Shown here: in pieces, positions 34,145 through 41,667 of the stretch
Layout of the letters: each line of letters begins with the position of its first letter
How positions within the stretch are numbered: the stretch's first letter is position 1
Assembly: GCF_000337135.1 (NCBI RefSeq)
Contig: NZ_AOIN01000046.1
Coordinates: forward strand, 24,309 to 66,838
DNA from: Natrialba chahannaoensis JCM 10990
GTDB lineage: Archaea; Halobacteriota; Halobacteria; Halobacteriales; Natrialbaceae
Length of the DNA: 42,530 nucleotides
Direction of reading: 5' to 3'
The notes under the pieces: model-generated
The model's database searches: none
Told to the model about the DNA's origin: nothing
Seen by the model: the letters and a program-made list of their open reading frames with translations, nothing else
Made by a program: the position numbers and the translations under genes

Positions 34145-34627
34145 ATGGCAGACAGATCGAGTCCCTTCGACGGCATCGAGGAACTGCTCGAAAAGCTCAA
34201 CCGCCAGCTCGAGACGGCCGCCAGATCCTGGGAGCAAAGTATTGAGGATCAAAGCCAGCGGCGGCTTGATCTTTCGATGAATGTTGGAAGCGGGTCGACC
34301 AGCCTCGATATCGCAGACGAAGACGAGGAGTTCGTCGTCACCGTCGACGTTCCCGGATACGAGACTGACGACCTCGATATTCGACTGTCAGGCGAACTAC
34401 TCACCATCGAGGGAGAACGCAAGCGTGCGGAAGGTCACGATGACGAGGAAGATCGCGGCGTCTACATTCGACGGGAGCGCGAGGTCCAGTCATTTAGCCG
34501 CAAGGTCACGCTTCCGGCCGCCGTCGACGCCGACGGAATCGACGCGACGATCAATAACGGAATTCTGACGATACGGCTCCCAAAGCGTGAACCGGACAGC
34601 GAGTCCCACCGGATCGATATCGACTAA
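34145..34627 (+). CDS. hsp20: Small heat shock protein Hsp20
   Basis: 160 residues from the ATG at 34145 (MADRSSPFDGIEELLEKLNR); an ATG at 34136 is in frame but less likely from promoter spacing, and GGTGA just before 34145 could act as ribosome-binding site. After a helical N-terminal arm (50 residues) comes the alpha-crystallin domain: EEFVVTVDVPGYETDDLDIR, LLTIEGERKRAEG, SFSRKVTLPAAVDADGIDAT, NNGILTIRLPK. The last is the conserved GILTI-type strand. The protein forms oligomers that hold unfolded proteins for refolding by DnaK/DnaJ, which are also in this window. The C-terminal IxI-like motif is weak (IDID). Confidence 0.93.
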   Translation: MADRSSPFDGIEELLEKLNRQLETAARSWEQSIEDQSQRRLDLSMNVGSGSTSLDIADEDEEFVVTVDVPGYETDDLDIRLSGELLTIEGERKRAEGHDDEEDRGVYIRREREVQSFSRKVTLPAAVDADGIDATINNGILTIRLPKREPDSESHRIDID

Positions 34628-34668
34628 ACCCCAGTCAACTGGCCGGGGGAGTCCGCCGTCGGTTGCTG

Positions 34669-35721
34669 TCAGGCGTCGAGATTCAGCGCCTCGAAGAAGC
34701 GACTCGAAATCCGGCCGCTGACGAAGTCCAGAAGCTGCTCTGCGTCGCCCACTTCGTCTGCGAAAATACCGAGCTCGATGTACCCACCCGCCATGTCGTG
34801 GTGGCCACCCGCGGACCCCAGGTCGCCGAACCCGGCGTCAAGCGTCTCGCCCATATTGATTCGCGGATCGATTGAACGGCCGCTGATTCGGATCGCGTCG
34901 CCCACGATACCGTAGACGAGCACCGTATCGACCCCTTCGAGATTGAGCAGGTAATCCGCTGCCTGGGGGAGCGCGTCCGTCTCGGATGTTTTACCGACGC
35001 TCGCGACCAGCGAGGATCCCCGGCGCTCGCGCGTATCGATCGCCCGCCCGATCGCATCGAGTGTCCCCGGCGAGAACGCACTTCCATACAGCTGTTCGAG
35101 TACCTCCAGTTCTGCATCGGAATAGACCCAGAGTGCAGCTTCGTACTCCCGTCGGGACGGGTCACGGACGAAATCCAGGCGCTCGCGATGGAGTGCAAAC
35201 AACAGTGCTGAGGCGAGCCGACTGGTCAACTCGATATCGAGCTCGTCGAGATACTCGACAAAAATGGTCGCCGTCGCGCCGTACTCCGTCCGAACATCGG
35301 CGAACTCAGCGTCGCCACCGTCGTCAGGGTGGTGGTCGACGATGATATCCGGTTCGACCTCCGTCTCGAGCGACGTGTTCTGCCCGCTCGCGTGATCGAC
35401 GAACGCAACACAGTCGAACTCCTCGAACGCCACGTCCTCGAGAGGGACGACCGTGAGTGTGAGCATATTGACGAACGCTCGATTCTGCTGGTGTGAAATC
35501 TCGCCGCCGTACGTAATTACCACTTCCCCGATATCGTGTTCGTCGGCAATCGTCTCGAGTGCGAGCGCGCTGGCCAGGCAGTCGGGATCCGGATTGTCGT
35601 GACAGACGACGACGAGCGAGGAGGCGGACTCGAGAACCGAGACGAGATCGGCCGCGCGTGACATGTCGTCATCCAATACGTGAAACAGCCGTTTGAACCC
35701 AGTGACGGTACGGAGACCCAT
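34669..35721 (-). CDS. DHH-family phosphoesterase (NrnA/RecJ-like)
   Basis: 350 residues from the ATG at 35721 (two codons inside a slightly longer frame). DHH domain motifs are VVVCHDNPDPDCLASALALE (motif I, metal ligands), FVDHAS (motif II), IIVDHHPDDGG (DHH, motif III) and RLDFVRDPSRREYE. The DHHA1 domain near the C terminus has GSAGGHHDMAGGYIE, the GGH substrate motif. All predicted metal ligands are present. Relatives hydrolyse nano-RNA, pAp or cyclic dinucleotides; which substrate this one uses is not known. A 15-base inverted repeat with 6-bp arms (35736-35750) lies immediately upstream of its start and may be regulatory. Confidence 0.9.
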   Translation of the reverse strand: MGLRTVTGFKRLFHVLDDDMSRAADLVSVLESASSLVVVCHDNPDPDCLASALALETIADEHDIGEVVITYGGEISHQQNRAFVNMLTLTVVPLEDVAFEEFDCVAFVDHASGQNTSLETEVEPDIIVDHHPDDGGDAEFADVRTEYGATATIFVEYLDELDIELTSRLASALLFALHRERLDFVRDPSRREYEAALWVYSDAELEVLEQLYGSAFSPGTLDAIGRAIDTRERRGSSLVASVGKTSETDALPQAADYLLNLEGVDTVLVYGIVGDAIRISGRSIDPRINMGETLDAGFGDLGSAGGHHDMAGGYIELGIFADEVGDAEQLLDFVSGRISSRFFEALNLDA

Positions 35722-35735
35722 CGGCAACCGTCTCG

Positions 35736-35750
35736 CGAGCCAATGGCTCG
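35736..35750. promoter_or_regulatory. Inverted repeat upstream of the DHH phosphoesterase gene
   Basis: CGAGCC and GGCTCG flank AAT, 15 nt before the ATG at 35721. Could be an operator or a 5'-leader hairpin. Confidence 0.4.
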
Positions 35751-36071
35751 TTGACTGAGGGTACTCGAGTGGATCTGTGTCGGCCCGAGTCGTATGCTGC
35801 TGATATATTGGTGTAGGGGTCCGTTGTGCTGCGGTATGTTGTTGTATACTGCTGTCGAATGTCGATAGAGACCACGATTATGTCAGTTGAAGTCGGCCCA
35901 CACTCGTATGACCCCAATACGAGCTCGGTTCAATGGCCGTACGGGTGGTCAAACCAAAGGTCATCGCTCATACTTAGACGTTACTATCGACATGTCCCGC
36001 CCAATCCGGCAGCCGCCGGGAAATCGCCGCGAGACGTGTCAGTGTTGTCGCCATGCGAATCCTTGACGAAA

Positions 36072-36080
36072 TCTATTTCA
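36072..36080 (+). promoter_or_regulatory. TATA box for the thiolase operon
   Basis: TCTATTTCA, inside the palindrome GAAATCTATTTC (36068-36079), is centred 28 nt before the ATG at 36104, predicting a leaderless mRNA and fixing the start. Confidence 0.6.
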
Positions 36081-36103
36081 TACCGGGCACTCCGTTCACG
36101 AGT

Positions 36104-37282
36104 ATGCGAGATGCCTACCTCGTCGGTGCGGGACAGTCGGCCTACGGGGCGTTTCCATCCGAGAGCTACCGGTCATTGTTCCGGACAGCGTTCGAAGACG
36201 CAGTAGCAAGTGTTCCGAACGGGCTCGAGACGGGCGACGTTGACGAAGCCTTCATTGGCACGCTCGGCGTCGGTGGCCGTCAGCTCGGTCTCTCGGGCCC
36301 GGCGGTAACCGAACACGTCGGTCTCGACGGTGTTCCCTGTACGCGCGTCGAAAACGCCTGCGCAGCGAGTGGCTTTGCGACACGCCAAGCCGTTCAGGCG
36401 GTCAAGTCCGGCATGGCGGACGTCGCTCTCGCGGGCGGCTTCGAGATCATGACGGACATGAGTTCGGACGCGACGAAGTATTGGCTCGGTGTCTCCGGCG
36501 AAACTGAGTGGGAGCGCCTCTCCGGCACCACCTTCTCGGGCGTCTATGCCCAGATGGCCAGTGCTCACATGGACAAGTACGGCACCACGCGCGAACAGCT
36601 CTCGCGCGTCGCTGTCAAGAACCACGCGAATGGCGCGAAAAATCCGCACGCCCAGCTCGGCTTCGAGTGCTCACTCGAGGAGGCCCAGTCGGCACCGGTC
36701 GTCGCAGATCCGCTCAATCTCTATCATTGCTGCCCGACCTCTGATGGGGCAGCCTGCGCGCTGATCGTCAGCGAGGATGTCGTCGACGAGTATACGGACG
36801 ATCCGATCCGCGTCGCCGGCGTCGGTGCCGGCAGCGACAGTGTTGGACTCTTCCAGCGTGACTCCTACACTGGCGTCCCGGCGAGCCAGCGTGCCGCCGA
36901 GACGGCCTACGAGGTGGCTGGCATCAGCCCCGAGGAGCTCGACTTCGCGGAGGTTCACGACTGCTTTGCGATCGCCGAACTGCTGGCATACGAGGATCTC
37001 GGCTTCTGTGAGAAGGGTGAAGCCGGTCAGTTCATCGAGTCCGGCGCGACCGAACTCGGCGGTGAACTCCCCGTCAACACGTCGGGCGGCCTCAAATCGA
37101 AGGGGCACCCGATCGGGGCAACCGGGGCCGGCCAGGTCGTCGAGGCGTTCAAACAGCTCTCGGGCAAAGCCGGCGAGCGTCAGATCGAGAACCCCACACG
37201 CGGGCTCACGCACAACGTTGGCGGCAGCGGTGGTGCATCTGTGATTCACGTATTCGAGAAGGAAACGGAGGTGAGCGTCTGA
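36104..37282 (+). CDS. Thiolase (acetyl-CoA C-acyltransferase, archaeal/SCP2 type)
   Basis: 392 residues from the ATG at 36104 (MRDAYLVGAGQSAYGAFPSE). The enzyme makes or cleaves a beta-ketoacyl-CoA. The acylated nucleophile is the Cys in RVENACAASGFATRQAV; the second motif is EVHDCFAIAELLAY (HDCF), and the catalytic His is in NTSGGLKSKGHPIGATGAGQ; all are present. The C terminus GLTHNVGGSGGASVIHVFEK is typical of archaeal members. The stop overlaps the start of the following gene by one base, so the two products are made together. In archaea such thiolases can form a complex with DUF35 and HMG-CoA synthase; here DUF35 is fused to the partner. Chain-length specificity is unknown. Confidence 0.94.
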   Translation: MRDAYLVGAGQSAYGAFPSESYRSLFRTAFEDAVASVPNGLETGDVDEAFIGTLGVGGRQLGLSGPAVTEHVGLDGVPCTRVENACAASGFATRQAVQAVKSGMADVALAGGFEIMTDMSSDATKYWLGVSGETEWERLSGTTFSGVYAQMASAHMDKYGTTREQLSRVAVKNHANGAKNPHAQLGFECSLEEAQSAPVVADPLNLYHCCPTSDGAACALIVSEDVVDEYTDDPIRVAGVGAGSDSVGLFQRDSYTGVPASQRAAETAYEVAGISPEELDFAEVHDCFAIAELLAYEDLGFCEKGEAGQFIESGATELGGELPVNTSGGLKSKGHPIGATGAGQVVEAFKQLSGKAGERQIENPTRGLTHNVGGSGGASVIHVFEKETEVSV

Positions 37283-38760
37283 TGGCCGCCATCACCGCCG
37301 TCGGCGCGTACGCACCACGATTCCGGATCACGGCCGAGGAATTCGCAGATGCCTGGGGCCACTTTCAGGCCTCCGGTATCTCGGAAAAGGCCGTCCCCGC
37401 AGCCGACGAGGACGCCCTGACGATGGGTTACGAGGCCGCGACGCGCGCACTCGAGGCAGCGGAACTCACTGGCGACGCTATCGACTGGCTCGCGTTCGCA
37501 TCCTCTCACCCACCGGTCGCAGAGGAGGACCTGACGGCTCGCCTGGGCGCGATGCTCGCCGTCAACGAGTCGGCCACCCGTCACGTATTCACTGGCAGCA
37601 CGCGGGCCGGCACCCGCGCGCTCTGGGCGGGTATGGACGCAGTCGACGCGGATGAGACCACGACGGGGCTCGTCGTCGCCGCCGACGCACCGGTCGGCGA
37701 ACCGGATAGCGAACTCGACCACGCCGCCGGTGCGGGTGCCGCCGCGTTCGCCCTCGAAGCGAGCGGTCCCGCCGACATCGTCGACCGTGCCGAGCACTCC
37801 CTCCCCTACCCCGGCACCCGGTTCAGAAACACCGGCGAGGAGGACACTCAGGGCCTCGGCGTCACCCAGTACGACCGCCAGGCGTTCACCGAAACGATTG
37901 GCGGCGCTGTCGACGCACTCGAGTCCGATTCCAGCGACGACCTCGAGCCAGCGTCCGCCGCTATCCAGGCTCCGAACGGGAAACTCCCCTACCGCGCCGC
38001 CGGCGCGGCCGGCGTGGGAACCGACGAGATCCAGGCCGCTGCAACGGTTCACGACCTCGGCGACCTCGGCGCTGCGAGCGTTCCAGTTTCGCTTGCCAGT
38101 GCGCTTGCAGAGGACCACGAGTCGATTCTGGGCGTCTCGTTCGGTAGTGGAGCCGGTGCCGACGCGCTGGTACTCGAGTGCAGTGGGAGCGTTCCGGCAC
38201 AGGTTGACTTGGAGACAGACACGAACGGCGCAGACGACGAACAGACACTCTCGTACGCCGAGTACCTCCGCCAGCGCGGTGTCGTCACGGCGGGACCACC
38301 CTCGGGCGGCGGTGCGTACGTCAGCGTTCCGTCGTGGCGACGGTCGATTCCACAGCGGTACCGACTCGAGGCGGGCCGCTGTCCGGAGTGTGGTGCACTT
38401 TCGTTCCCACCAGAGGGTGCCTGTGATGAGTGTGGGTCGCTTGCTGAGTATGAAGCAGTCGAACTCGCGGACACAGGCCGTATTGAGGCTGTAACGACGA
38501 TTTCGCAGGGAGGTGCGCCACCAGAGTTCGCGCCACAGCAGTCACAGGCCGGTGACTACGCGGCGGCGATCGTCGAACTTCCGGTTGCAGAGAGTTCGAG
38601 AACGGAGACAGGTGAGGGGACCGTGAGCCTCCCCGCGATGGGGACCGACGCTGCACCCGACGCCTTCGCAGTCGACGATGAAATCGAGACGACGATTCGG
38701 CGGATATACACGCAGGAGGGCGTGACGCGGTACGGATTCAAGGTTCGGCCAGCAGCGTAA
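37282..38760 (+). CDS. HMG-CoA synthase-like protein with altered active site, fused to DUF35 (zinc ribbon + OB fold)
   Basis: 492 residues. Residues 1-320 follow the archaeal HMG-CoA synthase fold: ITAVGAYAPRFRITAEEFAD, SEKAVPAADEDALTMGYEAA, ASSHPPVAEED, PNGKLPYRAAGAAGV and VSFGSGAGADALVLE. Compared with the archaeal enzyme pattern as I know it, the catalytic Glu (GSESHP) is Ser74, the nucleophile Cys (FACKAGT) is Thr107 in STRAGT, and the His (HQPNGK) is Gln229 in QAPNGK. Residues about 325-492 are DUF35: zinc ribbon CPECGALSFPPEGACDECGS (Cys367, 370, 381, 384) and an OB fold (TGRIEAVTTISQGG, YAAAIVEL). It is coupled to the thiolase. Likely a scaffold or CoA-binding partner and not a true synthase; annotation as HMG-CoA synthase would mislead. 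Confidence 0.88.
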   Translation: MAAITAVGAYAPRFRITAEEFADAWGHFQASGISEKAVPAADEDALTMGYEAATRALEAAELTGDAIDWLAFASSHPPVAEEDLTARLGAMLAVNESATRHVFTGSTRAGTRALWAGMDAVDADETTTGLVVAADAPVGEPDSELDHAAGAGAAAFALEASGPADIVDRAEHSLPYPGTRFRNTGEEDTQGLGVTQYDRQAFTETIGGAVDALESDSSDDLEPASAAIQAPNGKLPYRAAGAAGVGTDEIQAAATVHDLGDLGAASVPVSLASALAEDHESILGVSFGSGAGADALVLECSGSVPAQVDLETDTNGADDEQTLSYAEYLRQRGVVTAGPPSGGGAYVSVPSWRRSIPQRYRLEAGRCPECGALSFPPEGACDECGSLAEYEAVELADTGRIEAVTTISQGGAPPEFAPQQSQAGDYAAAIVELPVAESSRTETGEGTVSLPAMGTDAAPDAFAVDDEIETTIRRIYTQEGVTRYGFKVRPAA

Positions 38761-38897
38761 CGATCACCTGCAGTCGAGTTCGAACCCGGCATCGTGCTAC
38801 CGTTGTGGTCAGCGCTGTTGGCCGTTGTATAGCCGCTGTCCGTTGTATAGTTCGTATCTCTCTATCGTGTGGTCGGTTGTTGCTCTTGCGTGCTCGT

Positions 38898-38919
38898 CTG
38901 TACTGTTCTGGCAGTACAG
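38898..38919. terminator. Stem-loop between convergent genes
   Basis: CTGTACTG (38898-38905) and CAGTACAG (38912-38919) form a perfect 8-bp stem with the 6-base loop TTCTGG. It lies in the 248-nt region between the convergent ends of the thiolase operon and the small membrane protein gene. It may help end transcription, though archaeal termination mostly depends on T-rich tracts and none follows directly. Confidence 0.35.
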
Positions 38920-39008
38920 CTGCACAGTGACCGCTCACGGGTAACACGACGGTGACTGTGGTAGGGAAAAACGGTTCGAGAAGGGAATAAAATGACTGGA
39001 GTGGACGA

Positions 39009-39224
39009 CTAGTCCGCGTTGAGCGGTGGCTTGGCGGAACGGGCTTCGTCGGAGACGTCTGCGGGCGTATTGACGAACATCGCATGACCGATGATCGCCA
39101 TCGCGGTGAACGCGCCGATCGGGACGGCTGCGGTCAGCGAGATGCCGACGAACGTCAGGGCTGCAGTGATTCCAACCAGTGCGACTGGGATAAGGCCAAG
39201 AACAATGTCGTAATATCCAGTCAT
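39009..39224 (-). CDS. Small membrane protein (71 residues), function unknown
   Basis: 71 residues with two hydrophobic helices: DIVLGLIPVALVGITAALTF and ISLTAAVPIGAFTAMAIIGH, joined by a short turn, then a polar C-terminal tail (MFVNTPADVSDEARSAKPPL). It is a membrane hairpin of the sort common in haloarchaea, with no known function that I recognise. A strong TATA element at 39251-39259 predicts a leaderless transcript, so the gene is very likely expressed. Confidence 0.78.
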   Translation of the reverse strand: MTGYYDIVLGLIPVALVGITAALTFVGISLTAAVPIGAFTAMAIIGHAMFVNTPADVSDEARSAKPPLNAD

Positions 39225-39577
39225 AATCTATCCAATAGTACGTGAAATGCGTATATAAGTGTTTCCCATAATCGCTTGATATTGGATTGGTTTCTAATCC
39301 ATATTCTGGGCACTGGATATCCATAACTTATGAGTTGCTTATCGACGAGTAGATATGGATAAGAATAATCATGTGATGACAGAGATATTCGTCGAAGATA
39401 CGATACAACGTCAAATAGAGACGTAAAACCGTACGACGGGATGACTATGGCTAGTGTTGACACTAGTCATTTATGAGTCGAGCGAGACAGTCCAATAGTT
39501 TATACTGCTATCAGTGCCACAATATTGTTCCTCATACCTGATATGTTCGAGAACACAGATAACCAGTGACCAGAGCG
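39225..39577. other. AT-rich intergenic region with palindromes
   Basis: About 350 bases, clearly richer in A+T than the rest of the window. It holds the TATA of the 71-residue protein gene, the stem GGATT-7-AATCC in 39280-39300, and CTAGTGT-TG-ACACTAG (39451-39466), extended by ATG and CAT with one mismatch on each side. The CTAG tetranucleotides here are usually rare in haloarchaea. No gene is seen. Confidence 0.55.
39251..39259 (-). promoter_or_regulatory. TATA box for the 71-residue membrane protein gene
   Basis: Minus strand CTTATATAC, centred about 30 nt before the ATG at 39224. Confidence 0.6.
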
Positions 39578-39994
39578 TTACCGCCGGACAAGCACGGCAT
39601 ACCCAACACGCCAGCCGACGAGGGCAACCAGCCCGAAGCCAGTGATGACGAGGCCGAACGGCCAGGCAGCACCCCCATCGAGGAACGGCGAGACACGGAG
39701 GGACAGACCGATATTCGCCGCCGCGATCCACGTCAGTGCTGTCAGCCGCGCTGTCCCGGCTACCGACGCTGTCGCGTCGCGGATGTACAGCCCAGACAGT
39801 GCCGCCATCGCGCCCCAGCCCAGCAGGAACGGGGCCAGCGCCTCGAGTAAGGTAGGAACACCGTCGACTAGACCGTGGGAGTACTGACCGTACAGGATCA
39901 ACGCCGTCAGCAAGGCGACGTCGACGGTACCGATCAACAACGTTTCGCGATCGAAGATCGATGTGCGCTCATCCGCCTGCACTGCAGTGTCCAT
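39578..39994 (-). CDS. DUF3054 family membrane protein
   Basis: 138 residues with four predicted membrane helices: TVDVALLTALILYGQYSHGL, EALAPFLLGWGAMAALSGLY, ARLTALTWIAAANIGLSLRV and PFGLVITGFGLVALVGWRVG. The pattern LAPFLLGW, the WIAAANIGLSLR stretch and the final GWRVGYAVLVRR match DUF3054, a family of small membrane proteins in actinobacteria and haloarchaea with no known function. The start is the ATG at 39994. It has no coupled neighbour. Confidence 0.85.
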   Translation of the reverse strand: MDTAVQADERTSIFDRETLLIGTVDVALLTALILYGQYSHGLVDGVPTLLEALAPFLLGWGAMAALSGLYIRDATASVAGTARLTALTWIAAANIGLSLRVSPFLDGGAAWPFGLVITGFGLVALVGWRVGYAVLVRR

Positions 39995-40342
39995 ACACGC
40001 TGCTCGGGGCCGTATCCCTATTGATGTCCCGATTTCAGCCGCTGCGTTGGCTCATCACATCGCCCACTCGCCGGCAGGAATTGACAGGGGAGGAGGAACC
40101 CGGCGACTGGCATCGCCGAGTTGCCGCATGTCGTCCCAACGGACGAAGCGTCTCCGTGCGAGGACGTCCTCGCACGTCCCCTCGAACGAACGGGAGCGGC
40201 TTTGTTATCGGACCCCTTCATCACTCTTCCAGCAGTCGGGAGCACAGCCTGTCCGGTGTACGGCGTGCATACTACTCGAGTAGCCGCCGTATGGAGTCCC
40301 AAACTGGACCGCTGGATGTGGCTATGGATGTGGATGCGAACA
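39995..40342. other. Intergenic region with a 22-bp perfect palindrome
   Basis: About 350 bases between the TIR gene end and the DUF3054 gene start (both on the minus strand). It includes a 22-bp perfect palindrome (40155-40176) and the 12-base palindrome CTACTCGAGTAG (40272-40283). Frames run through on both strands but lack haloarchaeal codon bias. Confidence 0.55.
40155..40176. promoter_or_regulatory. 22-bp perfect palindrome
   Basis: The half-site CGTGCGAGGAC is followed directly by its exact reverse complement. It may be a dimeric protein binding site or a hairpin in the transcript downstream of the TIR gene. Confidence 0.4.
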
Positions 40343-40969
40343 TCATTGCGCGTTCGTCTCAGCACTGCCGTCCTCTCGACGGAGATACCCGATCGTCCCC
40401 GGATCGAAATAGTAGCGCGAGCCACAGTTTCTACAGTCGGTCGACAGCGCCTGGCCGTGCTGGTGGAGCTTCCAGAGCTTCGTCTGGTTGCGTTCGATCT
40501 CGAGTGTCACCGGTTGGTCACAGTTCGGCACGGTACACGGGAACCGGACGTACCAGTTCGGCACCGAAAGCGCACCGAGCGGGGCGAGTTCGCTCCGCAG
40601 TCGGCACAGCAGGTTGAAGATCGTCACCGAGGGATTCTCGCGGTCGATGACGACGCCCTCGACGTCGCTGATGAAACCGCCACGGCGGCGCTCGTCGTCG
40701 TACAGCGGCAACACGGGGATGCCCTTCGCCAGCGCGTAACCGATCTCCTGATTGATCCACTGGCTGGTCATCGCTCGTTCAGTGAGCACCGCAACGACGA
40801 CATCGCTGTTCGCCAGCCGGCCCTCGAGACGCGCGCGTGACCCACCCGATTCGACCTCCTCAAGCACGATGTGGACGCCGAACGGGAAGTTCTTCACCGT
40901 CGAGAACAGGTCCTGGACGAGCTCAAGATCACCTGGTGCATGCGAGACGAAGACCTGTTCTCCGGACAT
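40343..40969 (-). CDS. TIR-domain protein with C-terminal zinc ribbon
   Basis: 208 residues. Residues 1-128 form a TIR domain: QVFVSHAPGDLELVQDLFST (box 1), VHIVLEEVESGG, LANSDVVVAVLTERAMTSQW and INQEIGYALAKGIPVLPLYD. Glu75, in SQWINQEIG, is at the position of the catalytic Glu of NAD-cleaving TIR enzymes, so NADase or cyclase activity is possible. Residues 145-182 hold a zinc ribbon (CTVPNC and CRNCG; Cys145, 150, 179, 182). TIR proteins often work in phage defence with a partner that senses infection; no such partner is adjacent, so it may be self-contained, with the zinc ribbon as sensor or binding module. A TATA element at 41001-41009 supports the start. Confidence 0.88.
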   Translation of the reverse strand: MSGEQVFVSHAPGDLELVQDLFSTVKNFPFGVHIVLEEVESGGSRARLEGRLANSDVVVAVLTERAMTSQWINQEIGYALAKGIPVLPLYDDERRRGGFISDVEGVVIDRENPSVTIFNLLCRLRSELAPLGALSVPNWYVRFPCTVPNCDQPVTLEIERNQTKLWKLHQHGQALSTDCRNCGSRYYFDPGTIGYLRREDGSAETNAQ

Positions 40970-41000
40970 ACTCTTTCGTCGAAACGTTGGGGCGTGAGCT

Positions 41001-41009
41001 ATTATTAAG
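41001..41009 (-). promoter_or_regulatory. TATA-like element for the TIR gene
   Basis: Minus strand CTTAATAAT, centred about 36 nt before the ATG at 40969; predicts a leader of about 10 nt. Confidence 0.45.
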
Positions 41010-41051
41010 GTGTCTACTCTCGTGACTCACCACCAGTGGCCGATGCAGGAA

Positions 41052-41513
41052 CTACTCCTGCGAAATCGTCTCCAGGACCCGCTGTGAGAACGCCACCTGC
41101 GAGAGTTCGTTCGAGAGGTTCTCGAACCACGCAGCCTCGACGTGCCAGCTCCCTCGCCGGTCTCCATCCGTCGTCAGTGACGTAACCTCGAGTCGCCCCG
41201 GCTGCCACTCCCGTTCCTCGGCAACCGCCAGCAGCGTCCGAAGCACCGCACCGACCTCGTTACTCGTCACCCCCGGTGCCTCCGAGACGGTTTCGTACTC
41301 GAGTACGATCGGAGCCGATTGCTCGTCACCGCTGGTAGCGTCCTTCTCAGTGTGTGTTTCGGTGGTACTCGCAGTCTGATCCGTCGCCTCGCTTTCGCTC
41401 TCGCTCTCGTTCTCGCTCTTGTCCCCATCCCCCTGTTCGAACGCCGTCACGTAGATGCCGTGGCTCATGAGCCGGTTCTCGAGTGCGACAGCCACGGGCC
41501 GCTCGTCACTCAT
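41052..41513 (-). CDS. Conserved haloarchaeal protein of unknown function
   Basis: 153 residues from the ATG at 41513 (MSDERPVAVALENRLMSHGI); a longer frame to 41633 is not supported. The ordered parts are LENRLMSHGIYVTAFEQG at the start and APIVLEYETVSEAPGVTSNE, VGAVLRTLLAVAEEREWQPG, SWHVEAAWFENLSNEL further on. Between them lies a 40-residue disordered Ser/Glu/Thr insert encoded by a TCGCTC-type microsatellite at about 41388-41420. The fold looks like a small alpha/beta unit; I cannot name the family. It lies 82 nt upstream of the TIR gene on the same strand, so co-transcription is possible, but the TIR gene has its own TATA. Confidence 0.75.
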   Translation of the reverse strand: MSDERPVAVALENRLMSHGIYVTAFEQGDGDKSENESESESEATDQTASTTETHTEKDATSGDEQSAPIVLEYETVSEAPGVTSNEVGAVLRTLLAVAEEREWQPGRLEVTSLTTDGDRRGSWHVEAAWFENLSNELSQVAFSQRVLETISQE

Positions 41514-41667
41514 ACGACACGTGTTATCGTGTTGTGAGAAAAGGTGTTGGGTCGGGTGTGTACTGTGCCGGCTTTGTGTACGACTTGCAAGCGACTTCGT
41601 TGAGCGGCCGTGTTGCACACCGTCGCTGAGCAATCGCTGCCGCGAGGACGACTTGGCGAGGAGTCAC

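Larger units (their letters stand above)
35722..36103. other. Divergent intergenic region between DHH and thiolase genes
   Basis: About 380 bases. It contains CGAGCC-AAT-GGCTCG (35736-35750), one ACTCGAGT octamer (35763-35770), and the thiolase TATA element (36072-36080). A frame starting with ATG at 36053 would extend the thiolase but is not supported by the promoter. No other gene is seen. Confidence 0.6.

Noticed and set aside
36053-36103. Upstream ATG extending the thiolase by 17 residues
   Set aside because: The TATA element at 36072-36080 lies inside that extension, so the mRNA should start after it; the family N terminus begins at 36104.
40121-40840. 239-codon plus-strand frame opposite the TIR gene
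   Set aside because: Antisense shadow; the TIR motifs and zinc ribbon on the minus strand are specific.
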